Positions 25,282 through 34,822 are shown, counted from the stretch's first letter. The stretch is 64,000 nucleotides of DNA from CAKZSB01 sp964573105 (GCA_964573105.1 CAZNIS010000033.1:1-64000); one strand, 5' to 3'. Notes: generated by a model from the letters alone, not told the origin. Translations and numbers: made by a program.

Positions 25282-26139
25282 TCAGCTAACGTCGTACGCG
25301 AGGCGAAAGCCGATGTGCGATGTTGTGCTGTCGGGTGTGCTGCCGCTGCGCGCTGCGATTCGATAGCGAAAGCAGTAGCTTTTGTGGCACATGAATGAGC
25401 CACCTTTCAGCACCATCGTGCCTTTCATGCTGGCGGCGTGTTTACGGGCTTTGGCGGTTTGCGCCCTCACCATGTAAGGCCCTGCCGTCCACTCCCAGGT
25501 ATTGCCCACCATGTTATACAAACCATAGTCATTGGGTGCGAAGGCGTCCACCGGCGCGGTGGCCTCGAAGCCATCTGCCACCGTGTTGCGGTGTGGGAAA
25601 CTGCCTTGCCAGATGTTGCATGGAAGGAATTCGTTATCATCGGGTTCCCGATCACCCCACGGAAACATGACATCGCCCAGACCGCCGCGCGCGGCGTGTT
25701 CCCACTCTGCCTCAATTGGCAGCCTGCCTTCGGCCCATTTGGCAAAGGCGAGCGCATCGTTGTGGGAGACATGTACAACCGGATGGTCGGCCTGCCAGGT
25801 ATTGTCTGAGCCTGGCCCGTTTATCAGTCGCCAGTTCGCGCCGTATACCTGACGCCACCAGTTGGCGGCCGCCACGCCCAGAGTGTCGTCGCGTTGAGCG
25901 GGTGGCAGGTGGTCGTAAAACACGTATGACCAGCCAATTCTCTCGGCCTCGGTGGTATAGCCGGTCGCGTTAACAAACTGTTCGAATCGGCTGTTGCTGA
26001 CGGCAGTGTTGTCGATTAGAAAATCGGCCAGGTACTGTTTGCGAGTCGGGCTCTCGCCATCGGCCTTGATGATACCGCGCCGGGTACCCACCAGTGCGTT
26101 TCCTGCCGGAATCAGTACTTTTTCGTGACCTATACCCAT
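25282..26139 (-). CDS. Formylglycine-generating enzyme (FGE/SUMF1 family)
   Basis: 285 residues matching FGE/SUMF1. The copper-binding Cys pair is present: GGSFMCHKSYCFRYRIAARS (C-x4-C, as in human FGE), and PDSTTSHIGFRLA closes the fold. Other conserved blocks: DNTAVSNSRFEQFV, HPVVHVSHNDALAF, RLPIEAEWEHAARGG and MVGNTWEW. It converts the Cys of sulfatase C-x-P-x-R motifs to formylglycine. The two sulfatases of this window lie 27 kb away, so this copy is remote from any sulfatase gene here and sits last in an operon with an SDR and a Gfo/Idh/MocA protein. Confidence 0.9.
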   Translation of the reverse strand: MGIGHEKVLIPAGNALVGTRRGIIKADGESPTRKQYLADFLIDNTAVSNSRFEQFVNATGYTTEAERIGWSYVFYDHLPPAQRDDTLGVAAANWWRQVYGANWRLINGPGSDNTWQADHPVVHVSHNDALAFAKWAEGRLPIEAEWEHAARGGLGDVMFPWGDREPDDNEFLPCNIWQGSFPHRNTVADGFEATAPVDAFAPNDYGLYNMVGNTWEWTAGPYMVRAQTAKARKHAASMKGTMVLKGGSFMCHKSYCFRYRIAARSGSTPDSTTSHIGFRLAYDVS

Positions 26140-26180
26140 GCAGACATTTCCTGCTGTGATTGTTGTCGCATCGCCCGGGT

Positions 26181-27179
26181 TCAGCTTGCCGCCAGGCGTA
26201 CAGGGGTTTTTTCTCTGGACGATCGATAGATCGCGTCGATCACGCGCTGATTCTGTATCGAGCTTGCCAGGCTAAACAATTCCGAGTCATCACCGGCTTT
26301 AACCGCGCGGGCGAATGCCTCGAATTGCAGCCGGTATTGATCGACAGAACTGAATGTGAAGATTGCTGTCTCATCGTGACTTTGATTGCACAAGGTCACG
26401 CGCGCCTGATCGTAACCACCGGCGTTGAATGGTGCTGACATCTCGATGAATCCCGACTCGCCGTGAAAGCACATGGTTTGTCGCAGTGCCATGTTGGTCG
26501 ATACGTAGAAGCTCAGGTTAAAGTCAGCGAAGTCTATCTCTGCGCTGGCGTAGGTGTCGGTGCCGAACTGGTCGTCAAAATCGACGTTTCCACTGACAGT
26601 GACTGGCTCACTGCCGGTTACAAGACGAGTGGTGACAATCGGGTATACACCGATATCCGGTAGTGCACCGCCGCCCAGCGCAGGCTGATTGCGCATATTT
26701 TGCGGATCACGATTGTAGTAGGAAAAGGAACCTTGCACCTGACGCAGCCGACCGATTCGGTTGTCGCCGATTAGCTCCCGCACTTTGTGCCATTGCGGGT
26801 GGTAGTGCACCATAAAGGCTTCGCTGACGATAACCCGATTGCGCGCCGCTGCCTCAACCACTGGCTCGATATCTTCGGCCTTGAGTGCCAGTGGTTTCTC
26901 TACCAATACATGCTTGCCCATATCGGCGCAGCGAATCGCCCACTCGACATGCTGTGAGGTCGGCAGTGGAATATAGATGGCGTCGATCGTTGCATCCGCC
27001 AGCAATTCATCGTAACTGGCATAGGCCTTTGGAATCTGGAAATGCGAGGCCAGGGCTTGCGCTGTCTGTGCTGATCGACTGGCGATCCCCTGCAGGTTGA
27101 CGTCGTCTGCTGCCAGTGCTGCCGGTATCAGGTGTTCTCTGGCAATTTTTGCGCTGGACAATATGCCCACATTCAACAT
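26181..27179 (-). CDS. Gfo/Idh/MocA-family NAD(P)-dependent oxidoreductase
   Basis: 332 residues. N-terminal Rossmann fold with VGILSSAKIAREHLIPA, the EKPLALKAED motif (Lys of E-K-P) and a C-terminal GFO/IDH/MocA beta domain with ALGGGALPDIGVYPI, containing the conserved D/G-x-x-x-Y/H active-site region. The family oxidises or dehydrates sugars and inositols. ATG at 27179; about 40 bases ahead of the FGE gene on the same strand. Confidence 0.9.
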   Translation of the reverse strand: MLNVGILSSAKIAREHLIPAALAADDVNLQGIASRSAQTAQALASHFQIPKAYASYDELLADATIDAIYIPLPTSQHVEWAIRCADMGKHVLVEKPLALKAEDIEPVVEAAARNRVIVSEAFMVHYHPQWHKVRELIGDNRIGRLRQVQGSFSYYNRDPQNMRNQPALGGGALPDIGVYPIVTTRLVTGSEPVTVSGNVDFDDQFGTDTYASAEIDFADFNLSFYVSTNMALRQTMCFHGESGFIEMSAPFNAGGYDQARVTLCNQSHDETAIFTFSSVDQYRLQFEAFARAVKAGDDSELFSLASSIQNQRVIDAIYRSSREKTPVRLAAS

Positions 27180-27260
27180 GACTGGATTTCCGTTTGAAAT
27201 GGCGATCGAGCGACGCCGTCGCCCGATCAGGTCGGCCCGTATTGGTAGTGGACTAACGGG

Positions 27261-28013
27261 CTAGCAGGTGTAGTTCATGCCAAGGCGACCACCATCAACA
27301 TAGATGGTCTCGCCGGTCACGTAGCTCGCTTTGCTGCTGGCGAGAAATGCTACTACATCGGCGATCTCGCGGGGCTCGCCAATGCGTTGCATCGGTGTGC
27401 GCGACATGACCATTTTCATCGCATCAGGGTTAGCGTTTACTCCTGCCATCATGGCAGTGTCGATTGACCCCGGCCCTACGGCGTTAACGCGAATATTATG
27501 CGGTGCCAGTGCCAGAGCGCTGGCTTTGGTGAGCTGCATGACGCCACCTTTGGATGCACAGTAGGCCGCAATAGACGGGATTGCCACCTGGGCGTTGATC
27601 GATGACATATTCACGATGCTGCCGTGGATAGCGTCTGCCACCATCTTCTTTGCCGCACGCTGCAATGCGCACCATGTGCCGATCAGATTGACATCGATCA
27701 CCGATTTGAACTGTTCAAGCGTGGTATCCAGAAAGTCGCCTGGCAGGGCGATGCCGGCGTTATTGACCAGAATGGAAACGGTGCCAGTGTCGCGTTCGAT
27801 CTGGTCGAACATGGCGTGAATCTGTTCCGGGTTGCCGAGATCGCAGGTAATCGCCGTAGTGTTGTTGCCCAGTTCGTCGGCGGCGGCCTGCACGCCGTCG
27901 GCGTTGATGTCTGCCAGAACGATTTGTGCACCATCCTCGGCCAGTGCCTCAGCGCAGGCGCGCCCGATACCCTGGGCGCCGCCTGTGACCAGTGCGATGG
28001 GGGCTTGGCTCAT
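27261..28013 (-). CDS. Classical SDR oxidoreductase (sugar/3-ketoacyl type)
   Basis: 250 residues with TGGAQGIG, NNAG, S-x12-YCASKGG (catalytic Ser, Tyr, Lys) and VNAVGPGSIDTAM; Asp after beta-2 (DINADG) suggests NAD(H). The C-terminal YVTGETIYVDGG is typical of the FabG/glucose-dehydrogenase group. Start at the ATG at 28013 with AGGAGA upstream. First gene of an operon with the Gfo/Idh/MocA gene and an FGE; joint work on a sugar is plausible. Confidence 0.9.
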   Translation of the reverse strand: MSQAPIALVTGGAQGIGRACAEALAEDGAQIVLADINADGVQAAADELGNNTTAITCDLGNPEQIHAMFDQIERDTGTVSILVNNAGIALPGDFLDTTLEQFKSVIDVNLIGTWCALQRAAKKMVADAIHGSIVNMSSINAQVAIPSIAAYCASKGGVMQLTKASALALAPHNIRVNAVGPGSIDTAMMAGVNANPDAMKMVMSRTPMQRIGEPREIADVVAFLASSKASYVTGETIYVDGGRLGMNYTC

Positions 28014-28153
28014 GTGGATCTCCTGTGAGTGGGGCTGGTTAGTTGACGGGTTTTAGCGGATACTTGGATGCGTCGCGCGGTCCGGGGTTGTCAATGTTCC
28101 GCATGCCCGTAGTGAGTCGACAGGGATGATATCCAGCGGCGCTGCATTTGACC

Positions 28154-28186
28154 AGTGCTCATGATCAGTGCTCATGATCAGTGCTC
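28154..28186. repeat. 13-base tandem repeat, 2.5 copies
   Basis: AGTGCTCATGATC is repeated exactly at 28154-28166 and 28167-28179, followed by a half unit to 28186. It lies in the divergent gap between the SDR gene and the YcxB-like gene, each unit containing the palindrome CATGATC/GATCATG, and could be a binding-site array. Confidence 0.6.
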
Positions 28187-28249
28187 TGGCGGCAGTTGGC
28201 CGCAGGAAGATCCGCGCCAGATATACCAATCGAGGCCTTGCGAGTTTTA

Positions 28250-28792
28250 ATGGAAGTTGAAGTAGAGTTAACTGTTCAGGATTGGCGACGCTGTGCGCCG
28301 CTGTTACAAAAATTCGCGTTGCATTCGAGCACCGGCCGGCTCATGAGATTGTTGCGCGGCGTTGCGACGGGATTTGTTGTCGGGATAGGCGCGCATTTGC
28401 TGATCGGTTATCTGCGACAATTTCATCCGCCAACTGCCACCTGGATTACGGCAGTGTTTGTCACGCTGGTAGTGTGGTACTGCTACAAGTTGTTCCGGAT
28501 TCGGCGGGCGCTTGAGCCAATGGAAGATGGACTTTTTCTTGGTGTTCATCGTTACGCATTTTCGGACGATGGCATCCGTGCCGAGGGGCGTTGTTACCGG
28601 GCTTGTTACTCGTGGCAAGCTGTTCGAACGGTTGTGCGTAGCAGGCATTTGATTTTAATCCTGCTCGACCGAGCCCACGCGCTGGTTTTTCCGGTCTCAC
28701 AAATCGAAGACCCGGATGCTTTTGTCAGATTCTTGTCTAATGGCCGGCGCAGCGCAACCGCCGCTGAATCCAGTGCACAAGACAACACCTGA
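28250..28792 (+). CDS. YcxB-like membrane protein
   Basis: 180 residues: N-terminal cytoplasmic segment, two hydrophobic helices (about 34-55 and 66-82), then a YcxB-type domain (GLFLGVHRYAFSDDGIRAEG, YSWQAVRTVVRSRHLILILL, ALVFPVSQIEDP.AFVRFL). Function of the family is unknown. ATG at 28250 lacks a clear ribosome site. Confidence 0.6.
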   Translation: MEVEVELTVQDWRRCAPLLQKFALHSSTGRLMRLLRGVATGFVVGIGAHLLIGYLRQFHPPTATWITAVFVTLVVWYCYKLFRIRRALEPMEDGLFLGVHRYAFSDDGIRAEGRCYRACYSWQAVRTVVRSRHLILILLDRAHALVFPVSQIEDPDAFVRFLSNGRRSATAAESSAQDNT

Positions 28793-28916
28793 AAATCAAC
28801 TGTTTGTATCTGTTGGCCGCATGTGTCAAAACTTGTGCCCTGGTGTTGCTGCATGCGCTTTAGATATGAAAAGTGCGTCGGTCCGTGCCTGCTGCGATGT
28901 AGGTCAAGAGTCTCAA

Positions 28917-30017
28917 TTACATGCGCCCGTACTGTTTCATAAGCTGTAGCAGTGCATCGGTATCCAGCGCGCTGCAGAGCTTACCGGGTGGTTTAACCGT
29001 CGGCACGTCTACCCCCGCCACCAGTGCGTTGATAATCGATTCATCGGTTGATTCAACTGCCGCGAGATAGAGCGGGTCAAGGATTGCGTTGTTCAACTGC
29101 TGATAGTGAGTTAGCGCATCGTGTTTTTCGGGCAGTGGCATCGGGTTAGCGGTTGAGAATGCCAGAAAGATATCGCCTGAGCTGTTGCCACCCGGTGTAC
29201 CGGAACGCCCGATACCAATTGCCGCGCGTTTGGCCAGTTGGCGAAGCGAGATTGCCGATAGTGGTGCATCGGTCGCGATGACGACGATGATCGATCCGGT
29301 CTCTTCATCCAGCAGGCGATGATCAGTCAGGTGTTCGCCCACCGGTACACCCAGCACGGTGAGCCACGGGCGTATGCCGTGGTTGGCCTGTACCAGTGTG
29401 CCGATGGTGTAGTCACGGTTGCCGAGCGTGACGCGGCGCGAGGAAGTGCCGGTGCCGCCCTTGAACTCGTAACAGATCATCCCGTTGCCGCCACCGACAG
29501 ATCCTTCCGACAGTGCACCACCACGAGCGTTGTCGAGCGCCTGGCGCGCGTGTTCACTGGTGATGTGCTGACCATTGATATCGTTTAGTACACCGTCGTA
29601 AGTCTCGGCTACCACGGGCATGGCCCAACGATGCTCGTGGCGGTATTCCTCGGCATAGCGTTCGATCATCCAGCCGGTGGCGGCGTGGTGCACCATGCCG
29701 ACCGAGTGGGTGTTGGTGATGCACACCGGGCCGACGAAGTACCCCGCATCGTTGATCCAGTGTGTGCCGGTCATCTCGCCGTTGCCGTTCAGACTGTACT
29801 GGCCCGCCCATACTGGCATCGGCTGGCCGGCATCGTCGCGCGGAACAATAGCGGTCACGCCGCTGCGGATATTCGCGGCTGGCTCGGTCACGGTGCAGTA
29901 ACCCACTCGTAGTCCGTCGATATCGGTGATGGCATTGTAGGTGCCGGTTTGGCCGGGGAAATTCAGGCCCAACTCGCGGGCGCGTGGTTTGGCAGGCAAT
30001 TGATCGGGGGTGCTCAT
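28917..30017 (-). CDS. P1-family (DmpA/BapA) self-processing aminopeptidase
   Basis: 366 residues of the N-terminal-nucleophile peptidase family P1: ITDIDGLRVGYCTV, NTHSVGMVHHAATGW, SVGGGNGMICYEFKGGTGTSSR, then WLTVLGVPVGEHL and RSGTPGGNSSGDIF. DmpA-type enzymes cut themselves ahead of the nucleophilic Ser in the GTGTSSR region to give two chains and act as D-/L-aminopeptidases or beta-peptidases. I chose the ATG at 30017; the upstream 38 residues have no family similarity. No signal peptide. Confidence 0.9.
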   Translation of the reverse strand: MSTPDQLPAKPRARELGLNFPGQTGTYNAITDIDGLRVGYCTVTEPAANIRSGVTAIVPRDDAGQPMPVWAGQYSLNGNGEMTGTHWINDAGYFVGPVCITNTHSVGMVHHAATGWMIERYAEEYRHEHRWAMPVVAETYDGVLNDINGQHITSEHARQALDNARGGALSEGSVGGGNGMICYEFKGGTGTSSRRVTLGNRDYTIGTLVQANHGIRPWLTVLGVPVGEHLTDHRLLDEETGSIIVVIATDAPLSAISLRQLAKRAAIGIGRSGTPGGNSSGDIFLAFSTANPMPLPEKHDALTHYQQLNNAILDPLYLAAVESTDESIINALVAGVDVPTVKPPGKLCSALDTDALLQLMKQYGRM

Positions 30018-30225
30018 GGTGATCGTCGTCGAGTCTGATATTGGGTGGCTGGTAATTTGTGGCTTGAGGTTGGCCTGTGCATAATAAACGCAGGCACCGG
30101 CCCGTGCCTCCTCCCTCCAACGGGAAAGCAAACCACATGCGGGGCATGCTTGAACAATCGCTGACAGCCCGGGGCGTCACACAAAGGAGGGACTGTGGAT
30201 ATGGCCCATCACGGGAGGTTACACG

Positions 30226-30939
30226 ATGACACTATCCACACCGATTTACCGCCTCAAGCAGCGCGCCAAAGCGCTGGCTCGACAATCCGGCATTCCACTG
30301 CACTCTGCGCTTGACCAAATTGCCGCCGAACACGGCTATCGCCACTGGAGCCTGCTGGCGGCGGCAGAGGGCCGCGATGTGAGCCGTGAAGATCTGTACT
30401 CGCGATTGAAACCTGGTGAACTGGTGTTGGTTGGAGCCAGGCCAGGTCAGGGCAAAACCATGCTGACGCTATCGGTCATTGGTCAGGCGCTGGCGTCGGG
30501 TGACCATGCGGTGTTCTATACCCTGGAGTGGAACCGCGCCGATGTGCTTGCGCGCCTGTCACAGGTGGGTGTCGAGCCATCGCGTTTAACTGGCTTGACG
30601 ATTGACAGCTCCGATGCCATCAGTGCCGATTACATCGTTAAGCGTCATGGTGTGGATTCACAGGCCACATTGATCGTCGTCGACTATCTGCAACTACTCG
30701 ATCAGAAACGCGAACACCCCCCTTTGATGGAGCAGGTCAAAACCCTGAGAGTTTTTGCCGAGCGCAGTGGCGTGATTATTCTGTTCATTTCGCAAATTGA
30801 TCGAAGCTTTGAGTCGTCTGGTCGATCCATGCCCGGTCCTGCCGATGTGCGACTACCCAATCCACTGGATCTCACGCTGTTTGATCACGCGTGTTTTCTC
30901 AATGATGGAGCCATTCAGCTACGCCCTCTGCATGGCTGA
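30226..30939 (+). CDS. Standalone DnaB-like RecA-fold ATPase
   Basis: 237 residues from the ATG at 30226 with GGGAGG upstream. Residues about 60-225 match the C-terminal RecA domain of DnaB: GARPGQGKTMLTL (Walker A), FYTLEW, IVVDYLQLLD (Walker B) and IILFISQIDR. The DnaB N-terminal domain is absent; instead there is a 55-residue helical segment (LKQRAKALARQSGIPLHSALDQIAAEHG, split at RQSGIP, then YRHWSLL). So this is not the replicative helicase. Role unknown, possibly a DNA-binding ATPase; the helical segment resembles ones seen fused to toxin or glyoxalase-related proteins. Confidence 0.75.
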   Translation: MTLSTPIYRLKQRAKALARQSGIPLHSALDQIAAEHGYRHWSLLAAAEGRDVSREDLYSRLKPGELVLVGARPGQGKTMLTLSVIGQALASGDHAVFYTLEWNRADVLARLSQVGVEPSRLTGLTIDSSDAISADYIVKRHGVDSQATLIVVDYLQLLDQKREHPPLMEQVKTLRVFAERSGVIILFISQIDRSFESSGRSMPGPADVRLPNPLDLTLFDHACFLNDGAIQLRPLHG

Positions 30940-31249
30940 AACAACCACTGATCAAATGGGTGAGTGCGCGCCGTTTTGGCAGCGATACACGCCATTATAG
31001 CCGGGTGTTTATCAAGTGTAGTCGCGGCGTTCACGCGGCGTTCACAGCGTAGTCCCAGACTTGCCGCTTTCAGTTCATTGAACACGCTGACTGCCGTTAA
31101 GAGATACGGGTTTGAGAGCTGGTTCGCATCTGATCACTGAACCTTCACACAGATAGGATCTTTTGTTTATGCACGTACCTGCACACTTGCGGCCGTGGAT
31201 GAGAGGTTCCAATCCACACCCTGTCCATTAAAACCAAAGGTTGTTACAT
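30940..31249. other. Intergenic region upstream of the fasciclin lipoprotein
   Basis: 310 bases without a gene. CGGCGTTCAC is directly repeated around 31025-31044, and AAAGG at 31236-31240 is the ribosome site of the next gene. No promoter of good quality was found. Confidence 0.4.
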
Positions 31250-33133
31250 ATGAAAAAGAACTGGAACACTTCGCTTAAATATCTGGCTGGTGGATTGTCC
31301 GTGCTGGCGCTCGTCGCCTGCGACAGTGCGGAGCTTGGAGACGGAACAGACGCAGGTGCAGGTAACGGAGGTGGTCAGGAAGGCTCGCCTGCAACGGCAA
31401 ACCTCGTCGATACCGCTGTTAGTGCCGGCTCGTTCGACACACTCGTCGCCGCACTGCAGGCCACCGGTCTCGATACAGTACTGGCTGATGGTAGCCAGAC
31501 CTACACGGTGTTTGCGCCGACTGACGCCGCATTTGAGCAACTCGGTGGCGATACACTTGAGAATCTGCTCGACGACCCTGACACGCTGCGCGACATTCTT
31601 CTATACCACGTTGTTCCAGGCAGTGTTAACGCCGAATCTGCTATCAGCCTCGCAGGCTCCTCTGTCGAAACCGCCAACGGCGACTCCATTGCACTGAGCC
31701 TGCAGGACGGGGCGCTGTTTATCAACGACTCAGAGGTGGTCACCACTGACGTCAACGCCACCAACGGTATCATTCACGTAATCGACGCTGTGCTGCTGCC
31801 GCCGGCTGACGGTACCGCGAACATTGTCGACACCGCTGTCGGTGCTGGCAGCTTCACGACACTGGTTGCTGCACTGCAGGCGACTGGTCTTGATTCAGTG
31901 CTGGCGGACGGCAGCCAGACTTTCACCGTCTTCGCACCGACCGACGACGCTTTCAGCCTGCTCGGTAGCGAAACGATCGACAACCTGTTGGCCGATCCGG
32001 ATACGCTGCGCGACATTCTCCTGTACCACGTGCTCTCTGGCAGCGCGGTGGATTCAACCGCGGCTATCGGTCTGGCCGGATCCTCTGTAGAGGCGACCAA
32101 CGGCGACCAACTCGCCATCTCCGTGCAGGGCGATGCGCTGTTCATCAACGATTCGGAAGTCACTGGCGCTGACGTGCAAGCCAGCAACGGCATCATCCAC
32201 GTGATTGACGCGGTATTGCTGCCCCCGACTGATGGTGGTGATACTGGTGGCGGCGACAACGGCGGTGGTGACAACGGCGGTGGCGACGGCCAACTGGTCA
32301 ATATTGTCGACACTGCGGTTGCAGCTGGCAGTTTCAACACACTGGCCGCTGCACTGCAGGCGACTGGTCTCGATGATGTTCTGGCCGATGAAAGCCAGCG
32401 TTACACTGTGTTCGCGCCGAATGATGCTGCTTTTGACAAGCTGGGTCAGGACACCATCAATGCACTGCTGGCCGACACCGACACACTGCGTGACATCCTG
32501 CTGTACCACGTGATTGGTGGCACCGCGGTCGACGCGGCGACTGCACTGTCGATCGCTGGCACCAAAGTGACAGCCGCGAATGATGACGAGTTCGCCCTGT
32601 CTGTTAACGACGGCGCGCTGTTTGTCAATCTGTCTGAAGTCATCGCGACTGACGTGGACGCCAGCAACGGCGTGATTCACGTGATCGATACTGTGCTGAT
32701 CCCGCCGATGATCGAAGAGACACATGGCACTGTGGTTGACCTGGCGGTTGCCGACGGTCGATTCACCACCCTGGTTGCTGCACTGCAGGCTACCGGCCTG
32801 GATGTAACTCTGGCTGACCACGACGGCACGTTCACCGTCTTCGCACCCACCGATGATGCATTCGCAGTTCTCGGCACGGATACGATCAATGCTCTGCTTG
32901 GCGATCTGCCGACACTGAGCAATATCTTGCTGACGCACGTCATCAGCGGCGCGACTATCGATTCTGTCACTGCGTTTTCTCTGGCTGGCAGCAGCGCGGA
33001 AACCGCGAGCGGTACATCGGTGTCACTGTCTATCTCTGATGGTTCACTGTTCATCAACAACGCTCGCGTGATCCAGACTGACATCAAGGCAGAGAACGGG
33101 ACTATTCACGTTATCGATGCTGTCATTCAGTAA
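31250..33133 (+). CDS. Lipoprotein with four fasciclin (FAS1) domains
   Basis: 627 residues from the ATG at 31250. A lipobox (LVAC, Cys24) predicts anchoring in a membrane; Gly/Asp-rich linkers follow. Four FAS1 domains lie at about 51-190, 191-323, 345-482 and 486-627, each with the H1 (YTVFAPTDAAF) and H2 (IIHVIDAVL) motifs; domains 1 and 2 abut and a GGGDN repeat linker precedes domain 3. Bases are strongly similar between units, so recent tandem duplication is likely. FAS1 domains mediate adhesion or matrix contact. A terminator follows. Confidence 0.93.
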   Translation: MKKNWNTSLKYLAGGLSVLALVACDSAELGDGTDAGAGNGGGQEGSPATANLVDTAVSAGSFDTLVAALQATGLDTVLADGSQTYTVFAPTDAAFEQLGGDTLENLLDDPDTLRDILLYHVVPGSVNAESAISLAGSSVETANGDSIALSLQDGALFINDSEVVTTDVNATNGIIHVIDAVLLPPADGTANIVDTAVGAGSFTTLVAALQATGLDSVLADGSQTFTVFAPTDDAFSLLGSETIDNLLADPDTLRDILLYHVLSGSAVDSTAAIGLAGSSVEATNGDQLAISVQGDALFINDSEVTGADVQASNGIIHVIDAVLLPPTDGGDTGGGDNGGGDNGGGDGQLVNIVDTAVAAGSFNTLAAALQATGLDDVLADESQRYTVFAPNDAAFDKLGQDTINALLADTDTLRDILLYHVIGGTAVDAATALSIAGTKVTAANDDEFALSVNDGALFVNLSEVIATDVDASNGVIHVIDTVLIPPMIEETHGTVVDLAVADGRFTTLVAALQATGLDVTLADHDGTFTVFAPTDDAFAVLGTDTINALLGDLPTLSNILLTHVISGATIDSVTAFSLAGSSAETASGTSVSLSISDGSLFINNARVIQTDIKAENGTIHVIDAVIQ

Positions 33134-33163
33134 TCACAAAAAGCAGTAGACGAGGTGTTCCAG

Positions 33164-33190
33164 GCCGCGGCATTGTGCCGCGGCATTTTT
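33164..33190 (+). terminator. Rho-independent terminator after the fasciclin gene
   Basis: A 9-base-pair stem (GCCGCGGCA at 33164-33172 against 33176-33184) with a TTG loop is followed by ATTTTT. It lies 31 bases after the stop codon. Confidence 0.85.
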
Positions 33191-33282
33191 GCGTTATCGG
33201 ACTACAAAATTAGCGACGCTCGCGTGGTACCGCAGGTAGTTATCTCGCAGTCGTCGGCTAACGCGTATGTCCAACCGGGAGA

Positions 33283-33756
33283 GTGGTGTTGTCTTTGACC
33301 TACAAGATATTTGTTGCCGCCAATGTGCTGGCCGGGATCGGCTGGCTGATGCTGCTGATACCAGCCAACCGCCCCGACTGGTTCCGGCGTATCGCCGATA
33401 CCGGTATACCACTACTGCTGTCACTGGGTTACGTTGGAGCGTTCATGGTTGCCTGGCCGTTTCCAGGGGGTGGTTTTGACAGCCCGGAAAATCTGGCTCG
33501 CCTGTTCTCCCAGCCGCAACTGGCAATGACGGGCTGGATACATTATCTGGCATTTGATCTTTTTATTGGTGGCTGGCAATTGCGTCGCGCCGAAGCTGCA
33601 CGGATTCCGTATTATCTGACTGCACCCTGCCTGGTGTTGACCATGATTTTTGGACCTATTGGTCTGATCGCGTTCTTTATTGTGCTATCCAGCACTGGTA
33701 ATCGTCCGCAGTTGCCGGTGTCGGGGCGCGGGCAGGTCCGTCAATCCAGCCTTTGA
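33283..33756 (+). CDS. ABA4-like (DUF4281) membrane protein
   Basis: 157 residues with four hydrophobic helices and the ABA4-type blocks WFRRIADTGIPLLLSLGY, GWIHYLAFDLFIGGW and YLTAPCLVLTMIFGPIGL. In plants ABA4 is needed for neoxanthin synthesis; the bacterial function is unknown. The GTG at 33283 follows GGGAGA; a TTG six bases on is an alternative. Convergent with the next gene. Confidence 0.85.
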   Translation: MVLSLTYKIFVAANVLAGIGWLMLLIPANRPDWFRRIADTGIPLLLSLGYVGAFMVAWPFPGGGFDSPENLARLFSQPQLAMTGWIHYLAFDLFIGGWQLRRAEAARIPYYLTAPCLVLTMIFGPIGLIAFFIVLSSTGNRPQLPVSGRGQVRQSSL

Positions 33757-33769
33757 TCGGGAGCGATCT

Positions 33770-34822
33770 TCAGCCTGCGGTGGATCGCATCAGGTATTCC
33801 AGTGGTCCACGCTTGAAAAACCGCGACCAGACCCATGCGTACAGGACCGCGCCCAAACTAAATAACAGCGCTGCATACAAGGCGGTGGCGGCCGATTGAT
33901 TGCCGAGTAGATCCATCGCCTCGAGCGTACCCATACCGATGATGATATGCACGACGTAGAGCGACAGTGTCTGTTTACCCGCGGGGGCGAGCAGCCGTAA
34001 CACACCCGCCTTGGTTGCAGCACTGGCAATCGACAGGCAAAAACCGATGGCAAGCATACTGGCACCTATACCTGCGAGTATGTACAACGGCATCGGTGGT
34101 ACTGGCTCGGTAGCCAGAAAAAACACCAGTTCAGCATCGATTGCCGCCAGTGACGGGCTGAAGATTCGCTCTGTCGTTTCGGTTGCAACCAGTAAAAACC
34201 CGCCAATTGCCATCAGCTTAAGCTGTACCGATTGTTGCGTCAGCGAAAGCCTTGACAGCACGATGCCAAACAGCAGAAACCCCAGCCACGGTATAACTGG
34301 ATGCCAGCCATTGAACAGCAGGTTGCGGACAAAGCCGCCTACGCTCCAGAAGTCTGTGTAGTGGTAGTTGCTCCAATCCCAGCCAGTATCGTAGTTGAAT
34401 ACGATTGCCATGATCGGGAACGCCAGTGTCAGGGCGATGATAATCAGCCCGAGCTGAACACTTGCCAATGACAACAGCGGCACGGCAATCAGGAAGTACA
34501 CAGCGTAATAGTGCAGGATATCGGCTTCAAAAATCACACAGTTCAGTAAACCGATCACAAACAAAAAGAGGGCGCGTTTGATGGTTGTAATCCTGACTTG
34601 TGTCAGCGGATGGCGGGCCGCCGCGAGACCCAGACCAATGCCTGCCAACACCACGAATGTGGCGGCCGCCCGGCCTTCCAGCGCACCGCCAACCCATGCC
34701 GCCAGACCGGTATCGCCGGCTTCAGCGCCGGGTGTGAGCATGACGACGCGAAAATTCACGATCACCATACCCGCAAAGGCAAAAAAACGGGCCATGTCCA
34801 ATCCGTCGAGGCGTTCGTTCAT
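33770..34822 (-). CDS. DUF418/acyltransferase-like multi-pass membrane protein
   Basis: 350 residues, about ten hydrophobic helices, opening with the family signature R-x-DGLDMARFFAFAGMVIVNFRVVM and a C-terminal DUF418-like part (GMGTLEAMDLLG). Related proteins are predicted membrane acyltransferases (HGSNAT/DUF1624-like). Not obviously part of the operon that follows, though it lies 58 bases from it on the same strand. Confidence 0.8.
   Translation of the reverse strand: MNERLDGLDMARFFAFAGMVIVNFRVVMLTPGAEAGDTGLAAWVGGALEGRAAATFVVLAGIGLGLAAARHPLTQVRITTIKRALFLFVIGLLNCVIFEADILHYYAVYFLIAVPLLSLASVQLGLIIIALTLAFPIMAIVFNYDTGWDWSNYHYTDFWSVGGFVRNLLFNGWHPVIPWLGFLLFGIVLSRLSLTQQSVQLKLMAIGGFLLVATETTERIFSPSLAAIDAELVFFLATEPVPPMPLYILAGIGASMLAIGFCLSIASAATKAGVLRLLAPAGKQTLSLYVVHIIIGMGTLEAMDLLGNQSAATALYAALLFSLGAVLYAWVWSRFFKRGPLEYLMRSTAG

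Noticed and set aside
28154..28186. CRISPR-like repeat
   Set aside because: The units abut with no spacers and only 2.5 copies exist, so it is a simple tandem repeat.
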